Below, piece after piece: positions 1 to 7,197 of a DNA stretch of 14,867 nt. Origin of the DNA: JANNHK01 sp034408875. Lineage in GTDB: Bacteria; Actinomycetota; Acidimicrobiia; IMCC26256; PALSA-610. The notes beneath the pieces are model-generated. The model was not told the DNA's origin, ran no database searches, and was given only the letters and a program-made list of their open reading frames with translations. The stretch lies in NCBI GenBank assembly GCA_034408875.1, contig JAWXCJ010000175.1, forward strand, positions 1 through 14,867, given 5' to 3'. The translations under genes were made by a program, and so were the position numbers. Position 1 is the first letter of the stretch, and the number at the start of each line of letters is the position of its first letter.

Positions 1-1
1 C

Positions 2-79
2 GCCAACACCGAACTCAAATGCTGGCGCCACCACCGCAACCACCACGAAGGCAAAGGCCACGACCCACCCCGCGCATGA
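2..79 (+). CDS. C-terminal tail of a probable HNH endonuclease (partial)
   Basis: The reading frame enters from the left edge and ends at TGA 77-79, giving 25 visible residues. The peptide contains TELKCWRHHRNHHEGKG, a Cys followed by clustered His and Asn residues. This resembles the C-terminal HNH motif (C-x2-HH-x-x-x-H) of the DUF222/13E12-type HNH nucleases common in actinobacteria. Only the tail is visible, so the domain architecture and completeness cannot be judged. The next 52 bases (80-131) show no convincing gene. Confidence 0.45.
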   Translation, partial: ANTELKCWRHHRNHHEGKGHDPPRA

Positions 80-131
80 ACACGCCCAACCCGACTGTTC
101 GCTGCAAACTTACGGGCGTTCGACGTCGAAG

Positions 132-625
132 GTGATGCGGCCGCCGTCGCCGTCGCCGGGGTCGCGTACGCCCTCCTGCTTGCCGTTCGCTCGTGGAACA
201 AGCCCATCTGGCCGGAACGGGCCGCGCCTGCGTCGCGCGGCCACGCGATGCTCGACGGTTCGAGACCGACGCGAACGAAACCGTCGGCGAGATCACCGTC
301 GGAGGAACGATCAGCCTCATGCTCTTCGTCGGGCTGGGCGGCGGCTTGCTCGGTGCCACCCGACAACAGTGACTTCACGATCCTCGAACCGACCTGGCTC
401 GCGCTGGTGCTCGTCGCCTACGACGGGCTCGCGTTCGTGATCATCGTCCCCGCCGCCGTCGCGAGCGTCCTGTATCTGGGCGGGCGCGCCCTGTTCTACG
501 GAACCCTTTCGGGAGAACGGGCCCAGCGCATTGTCCTCGTGGGCGGTCGGGTCGTGGGCGGCATCGTCACCCTGGCCGCCGCCGTCAGTGCCGGTGCCGC
601 CATCGTCGACATCGCCACGGCCTAG
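132..625 (+). pseudogene. Decayed small membrane-protein gene with frameshifts and a probable internal deletion
   Basis: Protein-like sequence is spread over two frames. Frame 2 (about 140-258) reads AVAVAGVAYALLLAVRSWNK, a membrane helix. Frame 1 (about 259-354) reads FETDANETVGEITVGGTISL and then a glycine-rich helix (LMLFVGLGGGLLGA), and stops at TGA 373-375. Frame 2 (about 355-625) resumes with PDNSDFTILEPTWLALVLVA and three hydrophobic stretches, ending at TAG 623-625. The middle of frame 2 (about 260-350) is Ser/Arg-rich nonsense typical of a shadow frame, so frame 2 being open throughout is probably chance. A GTG at 132 or ATG at 135 after GAAGG may be the old start, but the following residues would need another frame change. 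The best reading is one multi-span membrane protein carrying at least two lesions, with sequence lost near 354. A sequencing error is less likely because neighbouring long genes are intact. Function unknown. Confidence 0.6.
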
Positions 626-671
626 TGCCCGGGCACCGCGCCGAACTCACGCCCATCGCGTGCCACACTCG

Positions 672-2285
672 GTGACGGTGCGTTGGTCGAAGATCCTTGC
701 CGCGCTGAGCGGGCTCGTTGCCGCCGGGGTCGTCCTCGGCGTGGGTGAGTTCTTGGCCGGGCTGACCAGCGACGTGCAGTCACCGGTCGACGCGGTCGGG
801 TCGGAGTTCATCGACCAGACGCCGCGGTGGCTCAAAGACTTCGCCATCGACAACTTCGGGACGAACGACAAGACGGCGCTGCGCGTCGGCATGTTCCTCG
901 TCATCGCACTCCTCGCGCTCGGGCTCGGCCTCTGGGCGCGCCGCACACCGGCTGTCGGGACCGTCGCGTTTCTGGCTTTCGGTGGCGCGGGTGCGGTCAT
1001 CGCCGTACAGCGACCGGACGGACGGCTGATCGACGCGTTCCCGCCGTTGATCGGTGCGCTGGCCGGCATCGTCGTGCTGCGGGTATTGCTTTCACGTGTG
1101 CCGGAAACCGCGCCGGAGATCGAGGTGGACGAGCCCGCTGTCGGCGGCGGGGAACGACCCGAGCGCGACCGCATCGAGGACGCGCGCGCCCGGATGATGT
1201 CGACCAACCGCAAGGGCGCGCTCGACCGCCGCGACTTCTTCGCCGCGAGTGGAATCGCGGTCGTCGCGGCCGCGGCCGCAGGCGGTCTCGGACGTTCGCT
1301 GCGGCACCGTTTCGACGCGAGTGCGAGCCGGAGCGCGGTCGTACTCCCCCGCCCGTCGTCAGCGGCGCCGGTGATCCCGGCGGGCGCCGACCTCAAACTG
1401 GGGGGACTGTCGCCCTACATCACACCCAACCGCGACTTCTACCGAATCGACACCGCGTTCTCGACGCCGCAGGTGAACGCGGAGTCGTGGGTGCTGCGCG
1501 TGCACGGCATGGTCGACAACGAGTTGGTGCTGTCGTACGACGAACTGCTCGAGCGGCGCGTCGTCGAGCGCACGGTGACGCTCGCGTGCGTGTCGAACGA
1601 AGTCGGCGACGACCTGATCGGCAACGCCACGTGGCTCGGCGTTCCGATCGCCGACATTCTCGACGAAGCCGGGGTGCATCCCGGCGCCGACCAGCTGAAG
1701 AGCACGTCGGCTGACGGCTGGACGTGCGGCACACCGGTCGCGGCACTGACCGACGGGCGCGACGCGCTCCTCGCGTTCGGCATGAATGGCGTACCGCTCC
1801 CGGTCGCGCACGGCTTCCCGGTGCGCATGGTCGTTCCCGGCCTGTACGGCTACGTATCGGCGACGAAATGGCTCGTCGACATGAAACTCACGACCTTCGC
1901 GAAATACGACGCGTACTGGATCGATCGCGGGTGGGCCGTCGAAGGACCGGTCAAGACGCAGTCGCGCATCGACACGCCTTCGGCGAATGCTCGGTTCGCG
2001 GCCGGACGGGTGGCAGTGGCCGGCGTCGCGTGGGCGCAACACCTCGGCATCGAAGCCGTCGAAGTCCGGGTCGACGAAGGTCCGTGGGAGCAGGCGACGC
2101 TCGCAACGGAGCCCACCGTCGACGCGTGGCGGCAATGGGTCTGGCAGTGGGATGCAACGCCCGGCACCCATGTCATCCAGGTCCGGGCGACCGATGCCGA
2201 CGGGGAGACTCAGACCGAGCGGGAGCGGCCACCGTTCCCGGACGGGGCCACGGGCCGGCACACGATCGCGGTGCGGGTGGACTGA
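672..2285 (+). CDS. Membrane-anchored sulfite-oxidase-family molybdopterin oxidoreductase
   Basis: Encodes 537 residues from GTG 672; GTG 660 and 678 are alternatives and none has a strong Shine-Dalgarno. Four hydrophobic helices (about 8-31, 70-89, 94-113, 119-141) come first. Then DRRDFFAASG at 185-194 is followed by an Ala/Gly helix to about 207, a Tat-like signal lying inside the protein. The Oxidored_molyb domain occupies about 245-430, with the presumed Mo-ligating Cys306 in VTLACVSNEVG and the conserved stretch GFPVRMVVPGLYGYVSATKW. An Ig-like Mo-co dimerisation domain fills the C-terminus. By family it should bind a mononuclear molybdenum cofactor and face outside the membrane. The true substrate is unknown, and sulfite or another S- or N-oxide are only possibilities. 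It lies 46 bp after the decayed membrane gene and 56 bp before the next gene on the same strand. The first part of the longer open frame (531-671) overlaps the decayed gene and looks non-coding. Confidence 0.9.
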   Translation: MTVRWSKILAALSGLVAAGVVLGVGEFLAGLTSDVQSPVDAVGSEFIDQTPRWLKDFAIDNFGTNDKTALRVGMFLVIALLALGLGLWARRTPAVGTVAFLAFGGAGAVIAVQRPDGRLIDAFPPLIGALAGIVVLRVLLSRVPETAPEIEVDEPAVGGGERPERDRIEDARARMMSTNRKGALDRRDFFAASGIAVVAAAAAGGLGRSLRHRFDASASRSAVVLPRPSSAAPVIPAGADLKLGGLSPYITPNRDFYRIDTAFSTPQVNAESWVLRVHGMVDNELVLSYDELLERRVVERTVTLACVSNEVGDDLIGNATWLGVPIADILDEAGVHPGADQLKSTSADGWTCGTPVAALTDGRDALLAFGMNGVPLPVAHGFPVRMVVPGLYGYVSATKWLVDMKLTTFAKYDAYWIDRGWAVEGPVKTQSRIDTPSANARFAAGRVAVAGVAWAQHLGIEAVEVRVDEGPWEQATLATEPTVDAWRQWVWQWDATPGTHVIQVRATDADGETQTERERPPFPDGATGRHTIAVRVD

Positions 2286-2341
2286 CGGGCTGAGGGCGGC
2301 GAAGGCTTCAGCACGCTCCGTGGCCGCCGATGGAGAGGCCG

Positions 2342-3892
2342 ATGCGGAGATTGGCGGCTCTCGTCGCGCTCGCGCTGGTGGCACTGGTCTTGGCCGCGTC
2401 GCCAGTGGCCTCACGCGTCGCGCGCGCGGCCGCGGCCGAAGCTGACGACCTGACATTGCTCGCCGGACCGGACGCAGTGCTCGACACCGAGACGGGCGGC
2501 GTGCGCGTGTCCGTACAACCCGGTGGTGGCGTCTGGCAGTCAGCGGTCGTCACGAACCGCGGCCGGCAACGCTTCGCCGTGCACTTTGGCGGGAGTGATT
2601 GGCTACAACCCGCGGTCGGCAGCGTGCTCCTCGAACCGGGCGCGTCGGAAACCGTTCGGTTCACCGTCGCGCCGCCGGTCGGGACCGAGGCCGGCGAAAC
2701 GCACGCGACCCTGCTCGTCGAAGTCGAAGGGCAACCCGACATACGCAGAGAACTGATCGTCGTCGTCACGGTGCTCGACAGCGTGAGCCCGACTCCGATA
2801 CCCGGCGCCGACGCCGCGCCGGAGTCGCCCGCTGAGGTCGCAGGCACCGGGACGCCGCGGAGCGAACAGTCTCGTACGGCCGACATCATTCTGTTGATCG
2901 CGATCGTCGGCGGCATCGCCTTCCTCGTGATGAGAATGATCGTGCCGTCGATCGTGCGGGCCGTGAAGGAGCGTCGCCGCGTCCAGCTCGCGATGACCCA
3001 GATGAGCGCCAAATTCCTCTCTCGCATCGACGCGCGACGGATTCGTCGCATCGTCGACGCGTCGGCCGCGACCAATGCTGTTGCGATGCCGACCGTCCGG
3101 GCCAAGCCGACGCGAGCCGACGTGCGCCGGGCCGAACGCCGGCGGCGGGTCGCCGCGCGGCGAAAAGCCACGCGGGCCGCGGACGCCCGCGTCCGCGACG
3201 AAGCCCGCCGGCTGGCGTCGACGCTGTGGGCGGATCGCATACGTGACGCCCGAGAACTCGCAGAGCAGGAAGCCGCCGAACGGACCGGACGTATCGAGAC
3301 CGCCCGGCGCGAGCGGGCCGAGCTCGCGGCCACGCTCACCGAGGAACGCCAGGTCGCCGAAGGCCGTCGAGTGGCGCGCCAACGCGAGATCGACGAGACG
3401 CGCCGGGCCGAGGCCGCGGTGCGCGCGCAGGAACGCGACGAGCAGAGCGCGCAGCGACGCATGGAGCGCACCACCGCCGCCCAGCAAGCCGCGATCGACG
3501 CGCTCGAGCAGGCCATGAAGCAGCAGCGCGAAGCGGAGTCGCAACGGGGCCGATTCATTCGCGGCCGGAGCCTCAGCGCGCGGAGACTCGCGAACGCGTG
3601 GGGCGGCGCGTTCGAAGCCGCATCCCGCGCGCAGGCCACGCGCACCGCACCCCTACCGGGCGAGGACGGGACACTTCCGCCGCCGGAACTTCGTGCGCCC
3701 GTCGCGTTCCTCGACCCGTTGACGGGACAGGTCGTGCGCCCCGATCGACCGCCGCTTCCCGTTCCCGCCGAAGCGGTCGACGATCACATCGACGTCACCG
3801 CCCTCGACATCGAGGCGCTGAACCGTCAGCTCGCTTCGGCGCCTTCCCAGGGCACGCGTTCCGCGTCGGCCCAGAGGCGTTCCAGTCCGTAG
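2342..3892 (+). CDS. Unrecognised secreted/membrane protein: signal peptide, Ig-like domain, TM helix, Arg-rich coiled coil
   Basis: Encodes 516 residues. ATG 2342 is preferred because GGAGAGG (2332-2338) precedes it; ATG 2330 in the same frame lacks this. Residues 1-35 form a typical signal peptide (MRRLAALVALALVALVLAAS). Residues about 45-145 look like a beta-sandwich of the Ig/NEW3 or DUF916 sort, with VVTNRGRQRFAVHF and LLEPGASETVRFTV. A linker rich in Pro, Ala and Glu leads to a membrane helix at about 180-202 (IILLIAIVGGIAFLVMRMIV). Residues about 205-410 are strikingly rich in Arg, Ala and Glu and should form a long coiled coil, presumably cytoplasmic. The tail is Pro-rich. I do not recognise the family and assign no function. 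The gene lies 56 bp after the molybdoenzyme, so co-transcription is possible. Its last 67 bp overlap rsfS on the other strand. Confidence 0.8.
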   Translation: MRRLAALVALALVALVLAASPVASRVARAAAAEADDLTLLAGPDAVLDTETGGVRVSVQPGGGVWQSAVVTNRGRQRFAVHFGGSDWLQPAVGSVLLEPGASETVRFTVAPPVGTEAGETHATLLVEVEGQPDIRRELIVVVTVLDSVSPTPIPGADAAPESPAEVAGTGTPRSEQSRTADIILLIAIVGGIAFLVMRMIVPSIVRAVKERRRVQLAMTQMSAKFLSRIDARRIRRIVDASAATNAVAMPTVRAKPTRADVRRAERRRRVAARRKATRAADARVRDEARRLASTLWADRIRDARELAEQEAAERTGRIETARRERAELAATLTEERQVAEGRRVARQREIDETRRAEAAVRAQERDEQSAQRRMERTTAAQQAAIDALEQAMKQQREAESQRGRFIRGRSLSARRLANAWGGAFEAASRAQATRTAPLPGEDGTLPPPELRAPVAFLDPLTGQVVRPDRPPLPVPAEAVDDHIDVTALDIEALNRQLASAPSQGTRSASAQRRSSP

Positions 3893-4191
3893 AACTCGCG
3901 CGTCTCTTCCAGGAAAACGTGGATCACGACGTCGCCGTAGTCGACGAGTACCCACGACGCGTCGTCCAGACCTTCGACGCTGCGCGCCTTCGTCTGGGTC
4001 CGCTCGCGTATGTGCTTCTGGACCGCGTCGACGATCGTGCGGACGAGGCGGGTGTTCGGCGCGCTCGCGATGACGAAGACGTCGACGATTCCGAGGATGT
4101 CACCCACGTCGAGGACGACGATGTCGGTCGCCTGCTTGTCGTCGGCGGCGGTTGCCGCGATCCGTGCCTTGTCGCGTGCGTCCGTGGTCAC
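3826..4191 (-). CDS. rsfS: Ribosomal silencing factor RsfS
   Basis: Encodes 121 residues from GTG 4191, within the family's usual length. RsfS (DUF143/Iojap) binds ribosomal protein uL14 on the 50S subunit and blocks subunit joining under starvation. Recognisable stretches are DIVVLDVGDILGIVDVFVIA near residues 23-42, WVLVDYGDVVIHVF at 80-93 and REFYGLERLWADA at 98-110. GAGGA lies directly against the GTG with almost no spacing, so initiation may be weak or coupled to upstream translation. The frame is open upstream through the decayed LytR_C-like gene to ATG 4944, so a longer fusion product is possible. Its 3' end overlaps the convergent coiled-coil gene by 67 bp. The order nadD, LytR_C-like gene, rsfS fits actinobacterial context. 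Confidence 0.93.
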   Translation of the reverse strand: MTTDARDKARIAATAADDKQATDIVVLDVGDILGIVDVFVIASAPNTRLVRTIVDAVQKHIRERTQTKARSVEGLDDASWVLVDYGDVVIHVFLEETREFYGLERLWADAERVPWEGAEAS

Positions 4192-4944
4192 TCCTCGGAT
4201 GGTGGTTCGAAGTTCGGCAGCGGCAATGTCGCCGTCGTCCTGGTAGACGACTTGGGTCACGCCCACGCCGAAGCCCTGCACGTTACCCGTCGAGGTGATC
4301 TTTCCTTCGGCCGGGACGAGCACAGCCGCCACCAGCGGTGCCGGTCCGAACGCACCCGTACCGTCTCGCACCGCAACTCGGGCCCGGGGATCGCCGCCGT
4401 TCAGGAGCGCGAATCCGAGCGCGTTCCGCATCAGCGTGTCGGCCGCGTCGGCGAGCACGTCGTACCGGACGGTTCCCTCGATGCTGAACGATTCGACGGG
4501 CAACGCCTCGTATGTGAGCGCCGCGCCCGCGCGTTCGACGAGGACGGCAACACGCAGGTCGATCGCGCGGTGGTCGCCTGCGCGATCGTCGGGTCGCGCA
4601 GCGCCGTACGCCACGACGCGAGCGCGTTCTCGATGCTCGTTTACAACAGCTCGGCAGATCCGAGTCGCACGATGTCGGCAACCGCTTGTCGTCCGAGCGA
4701 CGGAACGTCGAGCAAGGTCTCCGGTGCCACCGACAATGAGCGTCACCTGACCGCCGGCGCCTCCCGCTTCGGGCTCGGCCGCGGGTTCGGCGGGTGCTTC
4801 CTCGACGTCGACGTCGACGACGCCCGCATCGACCGGGGCACCCAGCGCCGCCGTAATCAGGCCTGCGACGACGGCGAGCACGACCACGATGAGTTGCGCC
4901 CTGAGGTCGTGCCCGCGGGCGCGACGCTCCGAGACATCGGTCAT
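4192..4944 (-). pseudogene. Decayed LytR_C / LCP-like envelope gene between nadD and rsfS
   Basis: ATG 4944 shares its A with the nadD stop (TGATG), and the protein opens with one membrane helix (LIVVVLAVVAGLITAALGAP) and an acidic linker. After GGQVTLIV (about 4740) the coding sense moves to another frame, giving SVAPETLLDVPSLGRQAVAD and then LGSAELL, which meets TAA at 4643-4641. The same frame continues TSIENALASWRTALRDPTIA, where two distant parts of the family appear joined. Near 4565 sense returns to the first frame with IDLRVAVLVERAGAALTYEA and a LytR_C-like segment (VAVRDGTGAF...FGVGVTQVVYQ). This looks like a LytR-CpsA-Psr-related wall protein that lost most of its catalytic core, with two frameshifts, one nonsense codon and a missing C-terminal end. 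The first frame stays open into rsfS, so a 372-residue chimeric product cannot be excluded. Confidence 0.65.
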
Positions 4945-5516
4945 CACGCGGGAGTGTAGAGACGTCGTGCCGCCAGGATGCGGACTGCGCCGGGTGGTAC
5001 GAGCGCGTCGATCGGCGCGCCGCGACCGATGCGCGCCCGGATGTCGCTCGACGACACGTCGAGGCGCGGCATCGTGACCCCCGCCGTCGACCAGCCGACA
5101 GGGGGTTCGGCGCCCGCGCCCCGCCCCACTACCGCGAGCGACACGAGTTCGCGAAGGTCCGCGCCGCGGTGCCAACCGTCGATCCGGGCGGCGACGTCTT
5201 CGCCCACGATCAGCACGATCTCACGGCCAGGTTTCGACAGCGTTTCGACCGTGTCGACGGTGTAGGTCGGTCCGCCGCGGTCGATCTCGATGCGCGAGGG
5301 GTCGAGGCCGTCGATCTCGTCGACCGCGGCCGCAACCATGTCGAACCTGTCGGCCGCGGCGGCGATGACGTGACCTTCCTTTTGCCACGGTTCGGCCGCG
5401 ACGACCAAGAGCACCCGGTCGAGCCCGAGCTGGTGGCGCGCTTCGAGCGCGGCCAACAGATGGCCGACATGTACGGGGTCGAATGTGCCCCCGAGGATCC
5501 CAAGGCGCTCGGTCAC
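4944..5516 (-). CDS. nadD: Nicotinate-nucleotide adenylyltransferase
   Basis: Encodes 190 residues from GTG 5516. NadD transfers AMP from ATP to nicotinate mononucleotide, giving deamido-NAD in NAD synthesis. The nucleotidyltransferase signature GGTFDPVHVGH is at residues 9-19, and SSSDIRAR at 155-162 corresponds to the family's ISSTxIR motif. EPWQKEG (42-48) and GEDVAARIDGWH (105-116) are also typical. Length is normal. No Shine-Dalgarno is visible. TACGAT (5530-5525) lies 8 bases before the GTG and could give a leaderless transcript. The stop overlaps the ATG of the decayed LytR_C-like gene by one base (TGATG), indicating coupling in the ancestral operon. Confidence 0.95.
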   Translation of the reverse strand: MTERLGILGGTFDPVHVGHLLAALEARHQLGLDRVLLVVAAEPWQKEGHVIAAAADRFDMVAAAVDEIDGLDPSRIEIDRGGPTYTVDTVETLSKPGREIVLIVGEDVAARIDGWHRGADLRELVSLAVVGRGAGAEPPVGWSTAGVTMPRLDVSSSDIRARIGRGAPIDALVPPGAVRILAARRLYTPA

Positions 5517-5524
5517 GACGCGGC

Positions 5525-5530
5525 ATCGTA
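5525..5530 (-). promoter_or_regulatory. Candidate -10 element for nadD
   Basis: On the minus strand TACGAT (TANNNT) is followed by 8 bases and then the nadD GTG at 5516, allowing transcription to begin at or next to the start codon. It overlaps the plus-strand -10 candidate at 5529-5534 by two bases. No convincing -35 is seen. Confidence 0.4.
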
Positions 5531-5534
5531 CGCT
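5529..5534 (+). promoter_or_regulatory. Candidate leaderless -10 element for the ACT-domain gene
   Basis: TACGCT fits TANNNT and is followed by 7 bases (CCCCCAG) and then ATG 5542. There is no Shine-Dalgarno before the ATG. The arrangement matches actinobacterial leaderless promoters, in which the transcript begins at the A of the start codon. Confidence 0.5.
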
Positions 5535-5541
5535 CCCCCAG

Positions 5542-6180
5542 ATGGAGACTCACGTTGTTGTCCGCGTGTGGCTACCCGACCGGCCGGGCGCGCTCGGGCT
5601 GGTCGCCTCTCGCATCGGTGCGACCGGTGCCGACATCGTCGGTATCGACGTGCTCGAACGGAGTGAGCACGTCGCAGTCGACGAGTTCGCCGTCGTGCTC
5701 CAGCGCGAGGATCTCGTGCATCTGCTGGTGCGCGAGGTCGAAGAAGTCGACGGCGCGTCGGTCGAGGAGTGGCGCATCGTCGAACGATTCCCCGACCCGC
5801 GCATCGACGCGCTCGAATCGGTCGAGTACATCTGCGACGCATCCGGTCTCGACGACCTTCGCCGGCGCCTCGTCGAGCGGGTGCACCGTGAGTTCGACGC
5901 CGACTGGGCTGCGCTCCTCCGTGACGAAACGCTGCTCGCCACCGCCGGAACCGACCCGCCACTCGCGCCGGTGCTGCACGCGCTCGCGACGGGCACGGCC
6001 GCGTCGCCGACGGTCGCCGCCGGTGAGCACGGTCCCGACGATCTCGCCATCGCACCCCTCTCCGCGCACGGCGCGGTCCTGCTCGTCGGGCGCGAGGGCC
6101 ACCCGTTTCGCACACGCGAACGCGGGCAACTCATGGTGCTCGCCCGCATCGCCGACCGCCTCGTGAAGTTCGTCGGTTAG
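5542..6180 (+). CDS. ACT-domain protein with a GAF-like C-terminal half
   Basis: Encodes 212 residues from ATG 5542. Residues 1-80 fit an ACT domain: VVVRVWLPDRPGALGLVASR has the usual strand, D-x-PGAL turn and helix, followed by GADIVGIDVLER. ACT domains bind small ligands, often amino acids. Residues about 100-205 resemble a GAF-type sensor fold, from DDLRRRLVERVHREFDADWA through LAIAPLSAHGAVLLVGREGH to a final helix. No catalytic domain is seen, so this is probably a small-molecule-responsive regulator; ligand and partner are unknown. The longer frame upstream (from 5485) overlaps nadD and is not favoured. The gene is divergent from nadD across 25 bp and its TAG overlaps the rsgA TAA by three bases within TTAG (6177-6180). 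Confidence 0.85.
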   Translation: METHVVVRVWLPDRPGALGLVASRIGATGADIVGIDVLERSEHVAVDEFAVVLQREDLVHLLVREVEEVDGASVEEWRIVERFPDPRIDALESVEYICDASGLDDLRRRLVERVHREFDADWAALLRDETLLATAGTDPPLAPVLHALATGTAASPTVAAGEHGPDDLAIAPLSAHGAVLLVGREGHPFRTRERGQLMVLARIADRLVKFVG

Positions 6181-7178
6181 CGACCCTTGTAGAACTTCTT
6201 CACGACCTTGCTGCCCAGTCGGGCGTCGCGCCGTTTGACGGCCGCGTCGAGTTCGCCGTCGAGGCGCAAGTAGTTCTCGAACCGGCCGCGGTCGAGGTCG
6301 CCGCGTTCGACGGCGGCCCTGACGGCACAGCCCGGTTCGGTTTCGTGCGCGCAGTCGCGGAACTTGCATTGGGCCGCGAACGCTTCGACATCGGCGAACG
6401 CCTGCGCGAACCCTTCCTCGGCATCCCAGAGCGAGACGGCGCGCAGGCCCGGGGTGTCGACAAGCACTCCCCCGCCCGGGAGCATGACGAGCTCGCGCGC
6501 GGTCGTCGTATGGCGGCCGCGCTGGTCACCCTCGCGAACCGCGGCTGTCTCCTGCACGTCTTCGCCGACCAACCGGTTGACGAGCGTCGACTTTCCGACA
6601 CCCGACGCGCCGATGAGCGCGATGGTCCGGTTGCCGGCCGCGTACGCACGGATTTCGTCGATGCCGCGGCCGTCGGTCGAACTGGTGACGACGATGTCGA
6701 TGCCGGGCGCCACGGTGGCGTACTCGGCCACCACCTCGTCGGGATCGTCGGCGAGATCGGCCTTGGTGAGCACGACGACCGGCATCGCCCCGCTCTCGTA
6801 GGTGAGTACGAGTTCGCGTTCGAGCCGGCGCAAGTTCGGCCGGTTCGTCAACGCGTGCACGACGAAGACGGTGTCGATGTTCGCGGCGAGCACCTGCGCG
6901 CCGGTCACCCTGCCCTCGATCGACGCGCCGCGCACGAACGACGACTTCCGCGGCAGGATCTCGGTCACGTGGACCTCGTCCTCGACGGGTTCGACCAGCA
7001 CCCAGTCGCCGGTTGCGACCGAACCGGCGCTCGGCACCGCCCGGACCGTCTCGTCGGCCGTCCAGACCGTGACCAACCCGAAGTCGACGCGCGCGACTCG
7101 GCCCGGGCGCGCCTGCGGGCGCTCCGCCGCCGCCGCGGCGAGCTCCGCGTCCCATCCGAGGGCGTCGAGATCGGTCAC
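6177..7178 (-). CDS. rsgA: Ribosome small-subunit-dependent GTPase A
   Basis: Encodes 333 residues from GTG 7178. RsgA is a circularly permuted GTPase that acts late in 30S subunit maturation. An OB-fold fills about residues 25-75. The G motifs appear in permuted order: G4 TKAD (138-141), then G1 GASGVGKST (190-198), then G3 DTPG (241-244). The zinc-binding segment CKFRDCAHETEPGC (271-284) supplies Cys271, Cys276, His278 and Cys284. AGGAGGA lies flush against the GTG, an unusually short spacing, but the residues after this GTG (TDLDALGWD) look like a genuine RsgA N-terminus. The longer frame upstream (to 7247) overlaps the divergent photolyase. The stop overlaps that of the convergent ACT gene. 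Confidence 0.95.
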   Translation of the reverse strand: MTDLDALGWDAELAAAAAERPQARPGRVARVDFGLVTVWTADETVRAVPSAGSVATGDWVLVEPVEDEVHVTEILPRKSSFVRGASIEGRVTGAQVLAANIDTVFVVHALTNRPNLRRLERELVLTYESGAMPVVVLTKADLADDPDEVVAEYATVAPGIDIVVTSSTDGRGIDEIRAYAAGNRTIALIGASGVGKSTLVNRLVGEDVQETAAVREGDQRGRHTTTARELVMLPGGGVLVDTPGLRAVSLWDAEEGFAQAFADVEAFAAQCKFRDCAHETEPGCAVRAAVERGDLDRGRFENYLRLDGELDAAVKRRDARLGSKVVKKFYKGR

Positions 7179-7184
7179 TCCTCC

Positions 7185-7190
7185 TAGCCT
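7185..7190 (+). promoter_or_regulatory. Candidate leaderless -10 element for the photolyase
   Basis: TAGCCT fits TANNNT and is followed by 7 bases (GCCACCC) and GTG 7198, the same geometry as at 5529, 12191 and 14677. No Shine-Dalgarno serves this GTG on the plus strand. It lies inside the 19-bp divergent gap shared with rsgA. Confidence 0.5.
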
Positions 7191-7197
7191 GCCACCC

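Noticed and set aside
248..625. An intact 125-residue membrane protein from ATG 248
   Set aside because: Its first 35 or so residues are Ser/Arg-rich shadow sequence, while the frame beside it carries the membrane-protein sense, so a decayed gene explains the region better.
2308..3645. A 445-codon minus-strand frame opposite the coiled-coil gene
   Set aside because: Its Arg/Ser/Ala repeats mirror the Arg/Ala/Glu codons of the sense gene, which has a signal peptide, membrane helix and Shine-Dalgarno.
3598..4959. A 453-codon plus-strand frame across rsfS and the decayed LytR_C-like gene
   Set aside because: It begins inside the coiled-coil gene in another frame, is antisense to rsfS and shows no domain-like sequence.
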